From NCBI RefSeq assembly GCF_900184935.1, contig NZ_FXYE01000002.1, positions 1,541,501-1,605,500 on the forward strand: a stretch of DNA of 64,000 nucleotides, given 5' to 3'. Both the position numbers and the translations under genes were made by a program. Within the stretch, counting starts at the first letter, position 1. Every line of letters starts with the position of its first letter. Of this stretch, positions 9,390 through 20,490 are shown one piece after another. The notes below the pieces were generated by a model. The model was not told the DNA's origin. It searched no databases and saw only the letters and a program-made list of their open reading frames with translations. This DNA comes from Actibacterium lipolyticum (GTDB taxonomy: Bacteria > Pseudomonadota > Alphaproteobacteria > Rhodobacterales > Rhodobacteraceae).

Positions 9390-9413
9390 CGGACTCCATA
9401 AATATGGAGTCCG
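9390..9413 (-). terminator. Palindromic hairpin after secA (possible terminator)
   Basis: CGGACTCCATA (9390-9400) and TATGGAGTCCG (9403-9413) are perfect inverted arms separated by AA, about 36 bases past the secA stop. No clear T-tract follows on the minus strand, so it may be a weak terminator, an RNA-stability element or a protein-binding site. Confidence 0.55.
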
Positions 9414-9448
9414 CCGTGCCCAGATAATGTCAAAAACTGCGGCAGAAA

Positions 9449-12142
<2,694 letters not shown>

Positions 12143-12264
12143 GTTTTCTCCGCTTGGTGGCCATTTTTCGCGATCGTGAAAGGGGATACCTTGCCCGCCC
12201 GGCCCGTGACCCCTAGGTAGGTCAAGGAAAATTAGGGCGGCTCGGCACTTTCGGACCTTGCTGG

Positions 12265-12293
12265 GATGTAAGCGCCCGCCCTAGTAGTGTCAA
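12265..12293 (-). promoter_or_regulatory. Sigma-70-type promoter candidate for secA
   Basis: Read on the minus strand: TTGACA (12293-12288), 17-base spacer, TACATC (12270-12265). The -35 is perfect and the -10 is weak. It lies about 120 bases ahead of the secA start. Confidence 0.5.
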
Positions 12294-12329
12294 CGTCGCC
12301 AGACCGCACGACTTAAAGGAGTTGCCTAG

Positions 12330-13175
12330 ATGTCGAACCCAATGAAAACCGTTCTTGCCGCCGCGCTTGCCTTTGGGCTTGCCGCGCCCGCCTTTGCGCA
12401 GGACAGCACAGCCGACACCGTGGTGGCCACCGTTGGCGGCCAAGACATCACCCTGGGTGAAATGATCGTCATGACCGGGCAGCTTCCGCCAGAGTATCAG
12501 GCGCTGGAAGATGGCGTTCTTTTCGACGCTATTCTGGAACAGCTGGTCCGCCAGACTGCAGTTGCCCAAACCGCCGAAGCAGGCCTGTCTAAAGCATCGC
12601 TTCTTGCGCTTGCAAACGAACGCCGTGCGTTCATCGCCGGTGTTGCCTTGAACGAAATCGCCGAAGGTGCGGTTACCGAAGAGGCGATCGCCAAAGCCTA
12701 TGACGAAAAATTCGCCAGCGTCGAAGCAGAGCCTGAATTCAACGCCTCGCACATCCTTGTAGAGACACAGGAAGAAGCCGCCGCCATCAAGGCAGAGCTG
12801 GAAAACGGCGGTGACTTTGCCGCGCTGGCAAAAGAAAAATCAACAGGTCCGTCGGGCCCATCTGGCGGCGCGCTTGGCTGGTTTTCCAAAGGCATGATGG
12901 TCAAACCGTTCGAAGATGCAGTGATCGCTCTGGAAACTGGCACGGTATCCGACCCCGTTGAAACGCAATTCGGCTGGCACATCATCTTGCTGAACGAAGC
13001 ACGTGATAAGCCCAAGCCCGAACTTGACGCTGTGCGCGAACAGATTGCTGGCGAACTTCAACAGGCAGCGGTTGACGCGGCGATTGCCGACATTACCGAA
13101 AAGGCAAATGTCGTTCGCCCAGAAACAGCGATTGACCCCGCTGCACTTCGCAATCAGGAATTGCTTGCAGACTGA
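12330..13175 (+). CDS. Exported parvulin-type peptidyl-prolyl cis-trans isomerase
   Basis: Periplasmic folding catalyst of the PpiC/SurA/PrsA rotamase family. Seen: 281 residues; signal peptide about 1-24 (ending AAPAFAQ); helical N-terminal region; rotamase domain about residues 137-232 with the family pattern NASHILVETQEEA, GGALGWFSKGMMVKPFEDA and TQFGWHIILLNEARD. A short helical C-terminus follows. Start ATG lies behind AAAGGAG. Only one rotamase domain is present, so it is PpiC/PrsA-like rather than full SurA. It is 21 bases upstream of argJ and divergent from secA. Confidence 0.9.
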   Translation: MSNPMKTVLAAALAFGLAAPAFAQDSTADTVVATVGGQDITLGEMIVMTGQLPPEYQALEDGVLFDAILEQLVRQTAVAQTAEAGLSKASLLALANERRAFIAGVALNEIAEGAVTEEAIAKAYDEKFASVEAEPEFNASHILVETQEEAAAIKAELENGGDFAALAKEKSTGPSGPSGGALGWFSKGMMVKPFEDAVIALETGTVSDPVETQFGWHIILLNEARDKPKPELDAVREQIAGELQQAAVDAAIADITEKANVVRPETAIDPAALRNQELLAD

Positions 13176-13196
13176 TCAGAACTTCAGGGGGCCCGA

Positions 13197-14573
13197 ATGG
13201 CGAAGGATAAAAACAAAAAGGCGAAAGCAAAAGATGACCCCAAAGGTGATCTGAAGGCGCTTCGCAAAAAGCTGTCAAAATTGCGCAAAAAACTTCGCAA
13301 GGCGCACGAAACGGTAGCGACCCCTTCCAAGGGCCCCATGATTTCCCCCCTCGCTCCGGCGGGGGGAATGCCCGACCTGCCCACAATTGCGGGTGTTGAT
13401 TTCGCCGTTGCAGAAGCAGGCGTACGGTACAAAGGCCGGCTGGACGTAATGCTTGCACGCCTTGCACCCGGCACGCAGATGGCCGGCGTGTTTACACGTT
13501 CCGCCACGCGCGCCGCCCCTGTGCTGGACTGTGAAGCAAAGATCGGAAAACCGGCTGGTGGTGCTGGCGCCGCGATCATCGTGAATTCTGGCAACGCGAA
13601 CGCCTTTACCGGCGCTGGCGGGCAGGCCGCCGTCGAAAGCGTCACCGCCGCGGTCAGCACCGCCGTTGGTGTGCCTCAGGATCGTGTGTTTTCATCCTCC
13701 ACCGGCGTGATCGGCGAACCACTGCCGTATGATCGTATCACCGCTGTTTTGGGTGACATGGCACAACGGTTTGACGGTGCGACAATGCCGGATGCGGCCC
13801 GCGCCATCATGACAACCGACACTTTCCCCAAAGCCGCGACGACAAAAATCGACGTGGACGGCGAAACGATCACCATCGCCGGTATCGCCAAAGGCTCTGG
13901 GATGATCGCGCCCGATATGGCGACGATGCTGGTTTACATCTTTACCGACGCGAAAATCGCTCAGGTGCCATTGCAACAGATGCTTAGCACGCTGACCGAC
14001 GAAACCTTCAACGCGATTACCGTTGATGGCGATACCTCTACCTCGGACACGTTGTTGATGGCCGCAACAGGCCAGTCTGCCGCGCCAGAGATCACAGACC
14101 TTTCCGGCCCGACCGCAGTAGCATTCAACGCCGCACTGAAAGAGGTGATGCTGGATCTGTCCCACCAAGTGGTGAAAGACGGCGAAGGCGCGACCAAGTT
14201 CGTCGAAGTTGCCGTGACAGGCGCTGCTGACGACACGGACGCTAAAAAGGTCGCGATGGCGATTGCCAACTCGCCGCTTGTGAAGACCGCCGTTGCTGGC
14301 GAAGATCCAAATTGGGGCCGCGTCGTCATGGCGGTTGGAAAATCGGGCGCGAAAGCCGACCGTGACCTGCTGTCGATCCGGTTTGGCGACATTCTGGTCG
14401 CAGAAAAGGGTTGGGTTTCGCCCAACTATACCGAAGACGACGGCGCGACTTATATGAAGCAGCCCGAACTGGTGATCGGCGTGGACATGGGCCTTGGCGA
14501 TGGTGCCGCGACCGTTTGGACCTGCGATCTGACCCACCGCTATATCGAGATTAACGCAGACTATCGCTCATGA
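13197..14573 (+). CDS. argJ: Bifunctional ornithine acetyltransferase / N-acetylglutamate synthase ArgJ with Lys-rich N-terminal extension
   Basis: Transfers acetyl groups between N-acetylornithine and glutamate in cyclic arginine synthesis. Seen: 458 residues, longer than the usual ~410. The first ~48 residues are a very basic, low-complexity tail rich in Lys (MAKDKNKKAKAKDD, then KLSKLRKKLRKAH), after which the canonical protein begins at ISPLAP. The self-cleavage site is visible as APDMATMLVYIFTDA, where the Thr becomes the beta-subunit nucleophile. ATG at 13197 follows CAGGGGG. It overlaps mutT by ATGA. The extension may be real or may precede a later start: an internal ATG before ISPLAP (MISPLAP) exists but its ribosome-binding site is poor. 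Confidence 0.94.
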   Translation: MAKDKNKKAKAKDDPKGDLKALRKKLSKLRKKLRKAHETVATPSKGPMISPLAPAGGMPDLPTIAGVDFAVAEAGVRYKGRLDVMLARLAPGTQMAGVFTRSATRAAPVLDCEAKIGKPAGGAGAAIIVNSGNANAFTGAGGQAAVESVTAAVSTAVGVPQDRVFSSSTGVIGEPLPYDRITAVLGDMAQRFDGATMPDAARAIMTTDTFPKAATTKIDVDGETITIAGIAKGSGMIAPDMATMLVYIFTDAKIAQVPLQQMLSTLTDETFNAITVDGDTSTSDTLLMAATGQSAAPEITDLSGPTAVAFNAALKEVMLDLSHQVVKDGEGATKFVEVAVTGAADDTDAKKVAMAIANSPLVKTAVAGEDPNWGRVVMAVGKSGAKADRDLLSIRFGDILVAEKGWVSPNYTEDDGATYMKQPELVIGVDMGLGDGAATVWTCDLTHRYIEINADYRS

Positions 14574-14968
14574 AGGTTGTTCTGGTTTCGGCGGTCGCAC
14601 TGATCGACGTGGACGGGCGCGTGTTGATTGCACAGCGTCCGGAAGGCAAATCAATGGCTGGCCTGTGGGAATTCCCCGGCGGCAAAGTCGAATCTGGTGA
14701 AACCCCAGAGGCCGCGCTTGTCCGAGAGCTGGAAGAGGAGCTGGGAATCAACACTTGGGCAAGCTGTCTTGCCCCGCTGACCTTCGCCAGCCACGCCTAT
14801 GAAAACTTTCATTTGCTGATGCCCCTATTTGCGTGCCGCAAATGGGAGGGCATCCCACAGTCACGTGAAGGACAAGCGCTAAAGTGGGTTCGGGCCACGG
14901 AATTAAGGGATTATCCGATGCCGGCGGCCGATGTTCCACTGATTCCCATTTTGCGGGACTGGCTGTAA
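14570..14968 (+). CDS. mutT: 8-oxo-dGTP diphosphatase MutT (Nudix)
   Basis: Hydrolyses oxidised purine nucleotides to their monophosphates and so prevents A:T to C:G mutations. Seen: 132 residues; Nudix box GGKVESGETPEAALVRELEE followed by ELG, near residues 38-60; typical MutT start (VVLVSAVALIDVDGRVLIAQRPEGK) and the PGGKVE context. The ATG overlaps the argJ stop (ATGA), so translation is probably coupled. Other small Nudix specificities cannot be excluded by reading alone. Confidence 0.9.
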   Translation: MKVVLVSAVALIDVDGRVLIAQRPEGKSMAGLWEFPGGKVESGETPEAALVRELEEELGINTWASCLAPLTFASHAYENFHLLMPLFACRKWEGIPQSREGQALKWVRATELRDYPMPAADVPLIPILRDWL

Positions 14969-15043
14969 TTCCTGCCCAAATTCGCGATTTTCGCACAGGA
15001 TCATCTAAAAACTGCGTCAAATTTGTGCAATTGTGACGCTAAT

Positions 15044-15072
15044 TTGTCAAAATTGTGGGTGATTTCTTTATT
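15044..15072 (+). promoter_or_regulatory. Sigma-70-type promoter candidate for the 45-residue protein
   Basis: TTGTCA (15044-15049), 17-base spacer, TTTATT (15067-15072), in an AT-rich stretch unlike its surroundings. About 45 bases before the start codon at 15119. Confidence 0.5.
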
Positions 15073-15118
15073 TTATCATGTATCCTCTCTCTATCGATCA
15101 TTCTGGGGGGATACAGAA

Positions 15119-15256
15119 ATGTTGAAGACAATCACGATGGGAAGCTGTGTTTCGGTGCAGGGAGCATTTGTGCGCAAGCTTTCTAATGGCAATGTTCAGG
15201 TACGCGTTGGGGAGCGTGTGTTTGAAGGCCGCCCAGTTGGTAAAACCGCAGCCTAA
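15119..15256 (+). CDS. Small conserved protein, 45 residues, function unknown
   Basis: Short monocistronic gene: AT-rich promoter region, a strong GGGGGG ribosome-binding site about 8 bases before ATG 15119, and a terminator just downstream. The protein (starting MLKTITMGSCVSVQG and ending GRPVGKTAA) has one Cys, alternating hydrophobic residues suggesting a small beta fold, and no signal peptide or membrane segment. I believe similar short hypothetical proteins occur in Rhodobacteraceae, but I cannot assign a role. The in-frame upstream ORF extension to 15023 has no start signal and is not used. Confidence 0.7.
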   Translation: MLKTITMGSCVSVQGAFVRKLSNGNVQVRVGERVFEGRPVGKTAA

Positions 15257-15281
15257 TACTCCGACAAAGTGTATTAGAACG

Positions 15282-15309
15282 AAAAGGGCGGCGCCTATGC
15301 CGTCCTTTT
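15282..15309 (+). terminator. Rho-independent terminator after the 45-residue gene
   Basis: AAAAGGGCGGC (15282-15292), loop GCCTAT, GCCGTCCTTTT (15299-15309): an 11-pair stem with one G-U pair and a T-tract. Its sequence closely resembles the terminator at 22441-22470. Just upstream, CTAATAC and GTATTAG form a second, smaller inverted repeat. Confidence 0.85.
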
Positions 15310-15507
15310 GTCATTTCTGAGATGTGAATACTGACACTGCTGCGGCGAATAGAACAGCACCCGGCACTTTCGCCGGTTTCAATTCTGACTCGGTCACGGC
15401 TCGGCAGAATTTGGCCAAAACCGTGCACCACGCAACGCGCGGCACGCTGTTGAACAGGTGCTCCGCCATGGACAGGCATTAACAAAAACGGTATTCAACC
15501 TTCGCTA

Positions 15508-18093
15508 ATGCGATCTTTGTATTGGCACCGCTTTGTCAAAGGAAAAGCACCATTGATCCGCCGGGCGATCCGCTTGTTTCACAGTTACGCCACACGCCAC
15601 GGCAAGATCACCCGCGCAGGGTTTCCCCTGCTTGATGGGACTGGGCAAAAATTCGGCCATGTCGAACGTGTTCTAATTCTTGATGGTCGGCTGACCATCG
15701 AAGGCTGGGCATTTGCCGAAACGGTCGGCCTTACCACGGACGAGCATTCTGTTTCCAAAACCCCTGACATGGTGCGCCACGATGTTCCCGCACATGTCAG
15801 CGCGACCGAAAAAAGAAGAACCCCCGGCTTTTCGATCGATCAGCCTGTGGCATTCAAAGATACCGCGATGTGGGCCGAAAAAGACGGCACCCGTTACAGC
15901 TTTGATCTGCCACCGATCACGCGAAACGACATACGTAAACTGAAACTGCGTCAGGTTTTGCCATTTCTGCGCGACGCCGCGCGTGCTTTTCCCGCCGCGC
16001 TTCGCTGGCTAGTTTGGAAAGACCCGCTTGCCGTTGCGCAGATCAAAACGATCCTGAAGCTGAACACCGTACCACGCTCTGTGCAGCTGAACTCTTTCCT
16101 CTTTGCCCAAGACGTCGAGATTGAGTCTGTTCCCCCCGCAGCACTTGCCGAAACAGGCATCACCATTGTCTTGCCGGTCTATAACGCCGCCGATTTGCTA
16201 CCCGATGTTCTTAACCGCGTCTGCGCCAACACGGACCTGCCTTGGCGGCTGATCATCATAGAGGATTGTTCCTCTGACACAGCCGTGCGGCCGTGGCTTC
16301 GCAATTGGCTTTCCAGCTTGGATCAGACAACGCAGGACCGCGTCTCTCTGATAGAGAATGATCAGAACCTTGGCTTCATACAGTCCGTCAACAAGGCGTT
16401 TGAACTGGCACTGCCCTTTGGTGATCACGTCGTGCTGTTGAACTCGGACGCGTTCGTGCCTGAACGCTGGGCATCCCGTCTAATCCGGCCAATTCTAGAA
16501 CATGACAACGTCGCAACCGTTACGCCGATGTCCAACGACGCCGAAATCTTCACTGTGCCGGTGATCTGCCAACGCACCAAACTGGCCCCCGGCGAAGCGG
16601 ATAAGATCGACAAGACAGCTCAGCTCTTCTTTCCCGGCGCGGATCTGGCCGACGCCCCGACAGGCGTGGGCTTTTGCATGGCGATCAACGTCAAGTTTCT
16701 TCAAATGCAGAAAACGCTCGATACCGGGTTTGGGCGGGGCTACGGCGAAGAAGTGGATTGGTGCCAGCGCATTCGCGCCAAGGGCGGACGGCATCTTGGG
16801 CATGGGGGCATATTCGTCGAACACCGCGGCGGCACGTCCTTTGGTTACGAAGAAAAGCTGAAGCTGGTTCAGACCAACAACGCCATCATTTCACGTCGCT
16901 ACCCGGACTATGACGAGGAAGTTCAAGATTTCATTCGGCACGACCCGCTGACAACGCCCAGGCTGGCGCTGGCGATGGCGTGGGCCGCAAACCGCCAGAC
17001 CGGTGATATACCGGTATATGTCGCCCATGATATGGGTGGCGGCGCGGAACATTACCTTCAGGACCAACTGAAAGCGGACCTATCGAATGACGCCGCCGCG
17101 ATCGTTCTTCGTGTTGGTGGCATGTCGCGCTGGCAGATCGAACTTTACAGCAAGTATGGCATCACTCGGGGCGAAACCGATGATGCCGCGTTTGTTTCTC
17201 GGCTGCTGGGCCTGTTCCGGTCATGTCGCGTAATCTATTCCTGTGGCGTGGGCGACCATGACCCTGCCGGCCTGCCCCAAGCCCTGATTGAATTCGCAAG
17301 CAGAGCCGAGGACAGCATCGAAGTGCTGATCCATGACTACTTTCCGCTTAGCCCGTCATACACGTTGTTGGGGCAGGATGGCGCATATCACGGCCTGCCC
17401 GATGCCGCCGCGAACACAGACCCTGCCCACGAAACAAAACGCCCTGATGGGCAGCCAGTATCGCTTGCAGAATGGCGTGCCGAATGGGGCAAGCTTCTGG
17501 CGGCGGCTGATCGCATTGTGGTCTTCTCACAAAGCAGTGCCCGGTTGCTTTCTGATGCGTATCCAGACACGCAATCCCAGATCGTGGTCAAGCCGCACAA
17601 ACTGATCACCGACGTCCCAAATGTTGAACCCGGCTGCGGCAGGGATGGTGTGCCGGTGATCGGGGTTTTGGGCAATATCGGCTATCAAAAGGGTGCGGGC
17701 GTCCTTAGCAAACTGGCGAAAGAGCTGGCAAAAACCAACGACGCGCAGCTGGTTGTTATTGGAAATATCGACCCTGCCTTTCCACTTTCGCCCCCAGCCA
17801 AGGTCCACGGCGATTACCGCATCCAAGACATTCCGGCATTGGTACAACGGTACGGGATCAGTTGCTGGCTTATGCCTTCGATCTGGCCCGAGACATTCTC
17901 GTACACGACACACGAAACCCTTGCGACGGGGCTTCCGGTTTGGTGTTTTGATCTAGGGGCGCAGGCGGACACCGTCGCAAAGGCGGCAGCGACACTGGGC
18001 CAAGGGGGGGTGATCAAGGCACCCACCGAAAAATCCAACCCGCACGAGATCATCGAGCTGATACTTCAAACTCCGCAGAAAGTGCTATCATGA
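15508..18093 (+). CDS. Large double glycosyltransferase (GT2 domain followed by GT4-like domain)
   Basis: Probable polysaccharide-assembly enzyme of 861 residues. Seen: an N-terminal ~200-residue region of unknown role (contains the hydrophilic stretch RVLILDGRLTIEGWAFAE); a GT2/rhamnosyltransferase-like domain from about residue 215 (ITIVLPVYNAADLLPDVL; nucleotide/metal site in VVLLNSDAFVPERWASRLI; acceptor region GRGYGEEVDWCQRIRAKGG near 410); then a GT4/GT-B-like domain from about 500 (PVYVAHDMGGGAEHYLQDQL, VIGVLGNIGYQKGAGVLSKL near 720, PSIWPETFSYTTHETLATG). One polypeptide probably makes two linkages. It overlaps the acetyltransferase by ATGA, so the three genes form a coupled unit. Confidence 0.88.
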   Translation: MRSLYWHRFVKGKAPLIRRAIRLFHSYATRHGKITRAGFPLLDGTGQKFGHVERVLILDGRLTIEGWAFAETVGLTTDEHSVSKTPDMVRHDVPAHVSATEKRRTPGFSIDQPVAFKDTAMWAEKDGTRYSFDLPPITRNDIRKLKLRQVLPFLRDAARAFPAALRWLVWKDPLAVAQIKTILKLNTVPRSVQLNSFLFAQDVEIESVPPAALAETGITIVLPVYNAADLLPDVLNRVCANTDLPWRLIIIEDCSSDTAVRPWLRNWLSSLDQTTQDRVSLIENDQNLGFIQSVNKAFELALPFGDHVVLLNSDAFVPERWASRLIRPILEHDNVATVTPMSNDAEIFTVPVICQRTKLAPGEADKIDKTAQLFFPGADLADAPTGVGFCMAINVKFLQMQKTLDTGFGRGYGEEVDWCQRIRAKGGRHLGHGGIFVEHRGGTSFGYEEKLKLVQTNNAIISRRYPDYDEEVQDFIRHDPLTTPRLALAMAWAANRQTGDIPVYVAHDMGGGAEHYLQDQLKADLSNDAAAIVLRVGGMSRWQIELYSKYGITRGETDDAAFVSRLLGLFRSCRVIYSCGVGDHDPAGLPQALIEFASRAEDSIEVLIHDYFPLSPSYTLLGQDGAYHGLPDAAANTDPAHETKRPDGQPVSLAEWRAEWGKLLAAADRIVVFSQSSARLLSDAYPDTQSQIVVKPHKLITDVPNVEPGCGRDGVPVIGVLGNIGYQKGAGVLSKLAKELAKTNDAQLVVIGNIDPAFPLSPPAKVHGDYRIQDIPALVQRYGISCWLMPSIWPETFSYTTHETLATGLPVWCFDLGAQADTVAKAAATLGQGGVIKAPTEKSNPHEIIELILQTPQKVLS

Positions 18094-18821
18094 GTAAGTT
18101 GTCTGTTTCCATCAACGCACTTAAGAAAAAAGGCGTAGAAGTCTTACCACGAGACAACAGCCGAACCGTCAACCTGCCGAAAAACACCCGGCTTGAAGCC
18201 CCCAGCGGGCTAAAGTGGACGCAGTACGAACATTCCATTCATCTTGGCGCGTTCTCGTATCAGGTTTCGGGATATTGCTTTGCCGCACGCATCGGGCGTT
18301 ACTGTTCCTTCGGCGAAGATGTGCAGATCGGTCGCCAAGATCACCCGCTGACATGGGCCTCCACCAGCCCGGCATTTTATTTGCATGACAGGCTTTTCAA
18401 CCTCGACCACGGGTTCGAAGGGTCCAAGGAATATCACGACCACAAAGTCAAAAGCGCAGAGCCCGCGACCAAAGCCAAGATCACCACCATCGGCAACGAT
18501 GTTTGGATCGGCCACGGCGCGCTGGTTAAAGCAGGCGTTACCATTGGCGATGGCGCCATTGTCGCCGCACACGCGGTGGTCGCGCGCGATGTCCCGCCCT
18601 ATGCCGTCGTTGCGGGAAACCCCGCTGTCATCAAAAAGTTCCGCGTTCCGCCAACGCTTATCTCGCCATTGCTGCGTGGCCGTTGGTGGCGCTTTGCCCC
18701 ATGGCAGTTGGCGCATCTTGACCCAAGTAAGCTGCAGGAATTCGTCGCTGGGGTCACGAAAATGCAAGATACGCCACCTTTTGAACCGACCGTCGTCGAC
18801 CTGACGAAAGACTCCCTATGA
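18090..18821 (+). CDS. Left-handed beta-helix (hexapeptide repeat) O-acetyltransferase
   Basis: CatB/colanic-acid-type acetyltransferase, 243 residues, probably acetylating a sugar of the polysaccharide made by its neighbours. Seen: hexapeptide-repeat regions (YCFAARIGRYCSFGEDVQIG and, later, TTIGNDVWIGHGALVKAGV, IGDGAIVAAHAVVARDV) with the extended loop carrying a His-rich insert (EYHDHK), then PYAVVAGNPA, a hallmark of the family. Its ATG overlaps the glycosyltransferase stop and its own stop overlaps the sulfotransferase start (ATGA at both ends). Confidence 0.9.
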   Translation: MSKLSVSINALKKKGVEVLPRDNSRTVNLPKNTRLEAPSGLKWTQYEHSIHLGAFSYQVSGYCFAARIGRYCSFGEDVQIGRQDHPLTWASTSPAFYLHDRLFNLDHGFEGSKEYHDHKVKSAEPATKAKITTIGNDVWIGHGALVKAGVTIGDGAIVAAHAVVARDVPPYAVVAGNPAVIKKFRVPPTLISPLLRGRWWRFAPWQLAHLDPSKLQEFVAGVTKMQDTPPFEPTVVDLTKDSL

Positions 18822-19570
18822 CGACGATCGTCTTCCTGCATATTCCTAAAACTGCTGGCCAGACGATCCACAACGAACTTGTCAAAGTCGTCGGCGGCGA
18901 AAAGTATGTTTCGCCCATAAGGGTCCACACACAGGCACCTAAAGGGCCGCAGATGCCTGCGGGCTATAGGCTGTATTCTGGGCATATCAACTGGACAGAA
19001 ATCGATACCCTTCCCGAAGATCGCTTTACGTTTACGGTCCTTCGCGACCCGAGAGAACGCATTGCGTCGTTCTATTTCTACCTTCTGAAAGAAGCACAAA
19101 AGCTATCGCCGGAAGAACTGGAGCTGCCGGGTCACAAGGGCAAAAAGGTGCTCTTGGAGCAGTCGGCCGACGATTACTTCTTTGGTGGGAAGCCCCCGTG
19201 GCAGAAGTTCATTCTGGATCACTATGACAACTTCTACTGCTCGTACTTTGCGACGCGCAAAATGCGTGGGCGGGCGGAAATCGCAGGCCTTCCAGTGGAA
19301 GAACGCCTTTCCCGCGCGCGTGCCGGGTTGGACATGATGCAAGGCATCTATTCAACGAACAGCTTGGTTCATCTTGAAACTGACATCGAAATCCGTTTCG
19401 GCAAAAAGATATCCGTCGCCGGCAAATACCATAACGCCGGGAACCACCCCACAAATGAGGCCCGCTGGCCGAAACTGGTCGAACGGCTGGAACGCGACAG
19501 CTCTATTAAAAAGCTCGAAGCGTTCGCAACGCTGGATGAGGTGCTGATGTCCGAGATTTTACCCGACTGA
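18818..19570 (+). CDS. PAPS-dependent sulfotransferase family protein
   Basis: Probable sulfotransferase acting on a carbohydrate, 250 residues. Seen: the 5'-phosphosulfate-binding motif right at the N-terminus (FLHIPKTAGQT, residues 6-16) and the 3'-phosphate-binding motif VLRDPRERIASFYFYL near residue 75, as in the heparan 2-O-sulfotransferase-like family. No signal peptide, so it acts in the cytosol before export. Third gene of the coupled GT-acetyltransferase-sulfotransferase unit. A sulfated surface glycan would fit a marine organism (inference). PAP, the by-product, is the substrate of CysQ at the window start. Confidence 0.88.
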   Translation: MTTIVFLHIPKTAGQTIHNELVKVVGGEKYVSPIRVHTQAPKGPQMPAGYRLYSGHINWTEIDTLPEDRFTFTVLRDPRERIASFYFYLLKEAQKLSPEELELPGHKGKKVLLEQSADDYFFGGKPPWQKFILDHYDNFYCSYFATRKMRGRAEIAGLPVEERLSRARAGLDMMQGIYSTNSLVHLETDIEIRFGKKISVAGKYHNAGNHPTNEARWPKLVERLERDSSIKKLEAFATLDEVLMSEILPD

Positions 19571-19596
19571 ACGCAAGACGGGTGAAACACCCGCCG

Positions 19597-20412
19597 CTAT
19601 TCGTTCAAAAGATCGCGGTGATATCGGCGCAGAAAGACCAACCCCATCAGCAAAAGCCCAAAGCCGACACCGGCCACGTAAAGCTCGGAAATGTATGGCG
19701 CATCGTAGCTGGCGTAAAAACCGCGCCGCACCAAACCTGTGACGTGCACCAACGGATTATACAGAAGGAATTCGCGATAGGGCTGAGGCACTGCTTCGGG
19801 CAGAAAGAAAATACCGCTGATGATGAACAGCGGCCGTGTCAATATCGACCACATTCGCTGCCAGACGGGAAAGCGTGTGAACAAGAAACAGTTCATCGTT
19901 CCGACCCCTATGGCCAGCAACCCAGCGAACGCAAATCCTTGGACCACGATCGAAAAATTGGGCACAACACGCGTGTCGAAGATGACCAATATTCCCGTCA
20001 AAAGCAGATATGCCACCATAAGATGGGTCATCATATTCACGACAAACCGCGCGATGAGCGCATCAAGGAAGGTGACCGTCGGATAGGCAAGAAGCGGCTT
20101 AGAAAACAACAACGAGGTCGCCAGTTTGCCCGATACATCGACGAACATCAGAAATGGCAGCATTCCGGTCGCGTAAAACAACGGAAAATTGGTTCCAAGC
20201 GCCGGAGAGCGAAACCCAGCCGAAAAGATCGCGGTTAACAGGGCAATGCCGGCCACGGGTTCCAAAATCGCCCAGGCATATCCCCCCGGCGAACGGCCGT
20301 TGGTTGTGGCCATTTCGCGCAAGATAAGCGCCGCAATGGTGCGGAAGCTGGAAAAACGCCGGTTGGTTCGGGGTTTTGACGTTGGCAAGCTAACTTGAGG
20401 GTTAGGAGTCAT
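19597..20412 (-). CDS. Capsule polysaccharide ABC exporter permease (KpsM-like)
   Basis: ABC-2 permease of about 271 residues expected to move a glycan across the inner membrane. Seen: about six membrane spans (YAWAILEPVAGIALLTAIF, LFYATGMLPFLMFVDVSG, LMVAYLLLTGILVIF, FAFAGLLAIGVGTMNCFLF, PLFIISGIFFLPEAVP, VAGVGFGLLLMGLVFL) and the KpsM-type RxYHRDLL end. Start ATG at 20412 is chosen over the longer frame because GGAAG lies nine bases upstream. It faces the sulfotransferase gene (26 bases apart) and is divergent from the KpsE-like gene, so the exporter genes are split between strands. Confidence 0.9.
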   Translation of the reverse strand: MTPNPQVSLPTSKPRTNRRFSSFRTIAALILREMATTNGRSPGGYAWAILEPVAGIALLTAIFSAGFRSPALGTNFPLFYATGMLPFLMFVDVSGKLATSLLFSKPLLAYPTVTFLDALIARFVVNMMTHLMVAYLLLTGILVIFDTRVVPNFSIVVQGFAFAGLLAIGVGTMNCFLFTRFPVWQRMWSILTRPLFIISGIFFLPEAVPQPYREFLLYNPLVHVTGLVRRGFYASYDAPYISELYVAGVGFGLLLMGLVFLRRYHRDLLNE

Positions 20413-20490
20413 GTCTGGTCTTCCCGGTTCCGATTGGATAGCACTATCACCTAAGATAGTCTGAATGAACAGTAGCCGGGGTCTTTGTAC

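Noticed and set aside
15183-15485. 100-codon minus-strand frame across the terminator near 15.3 kb
   Set aside because: Covers a strong terminator and the 45-residue gene on the other strand; no start signal or recognisable protein features.
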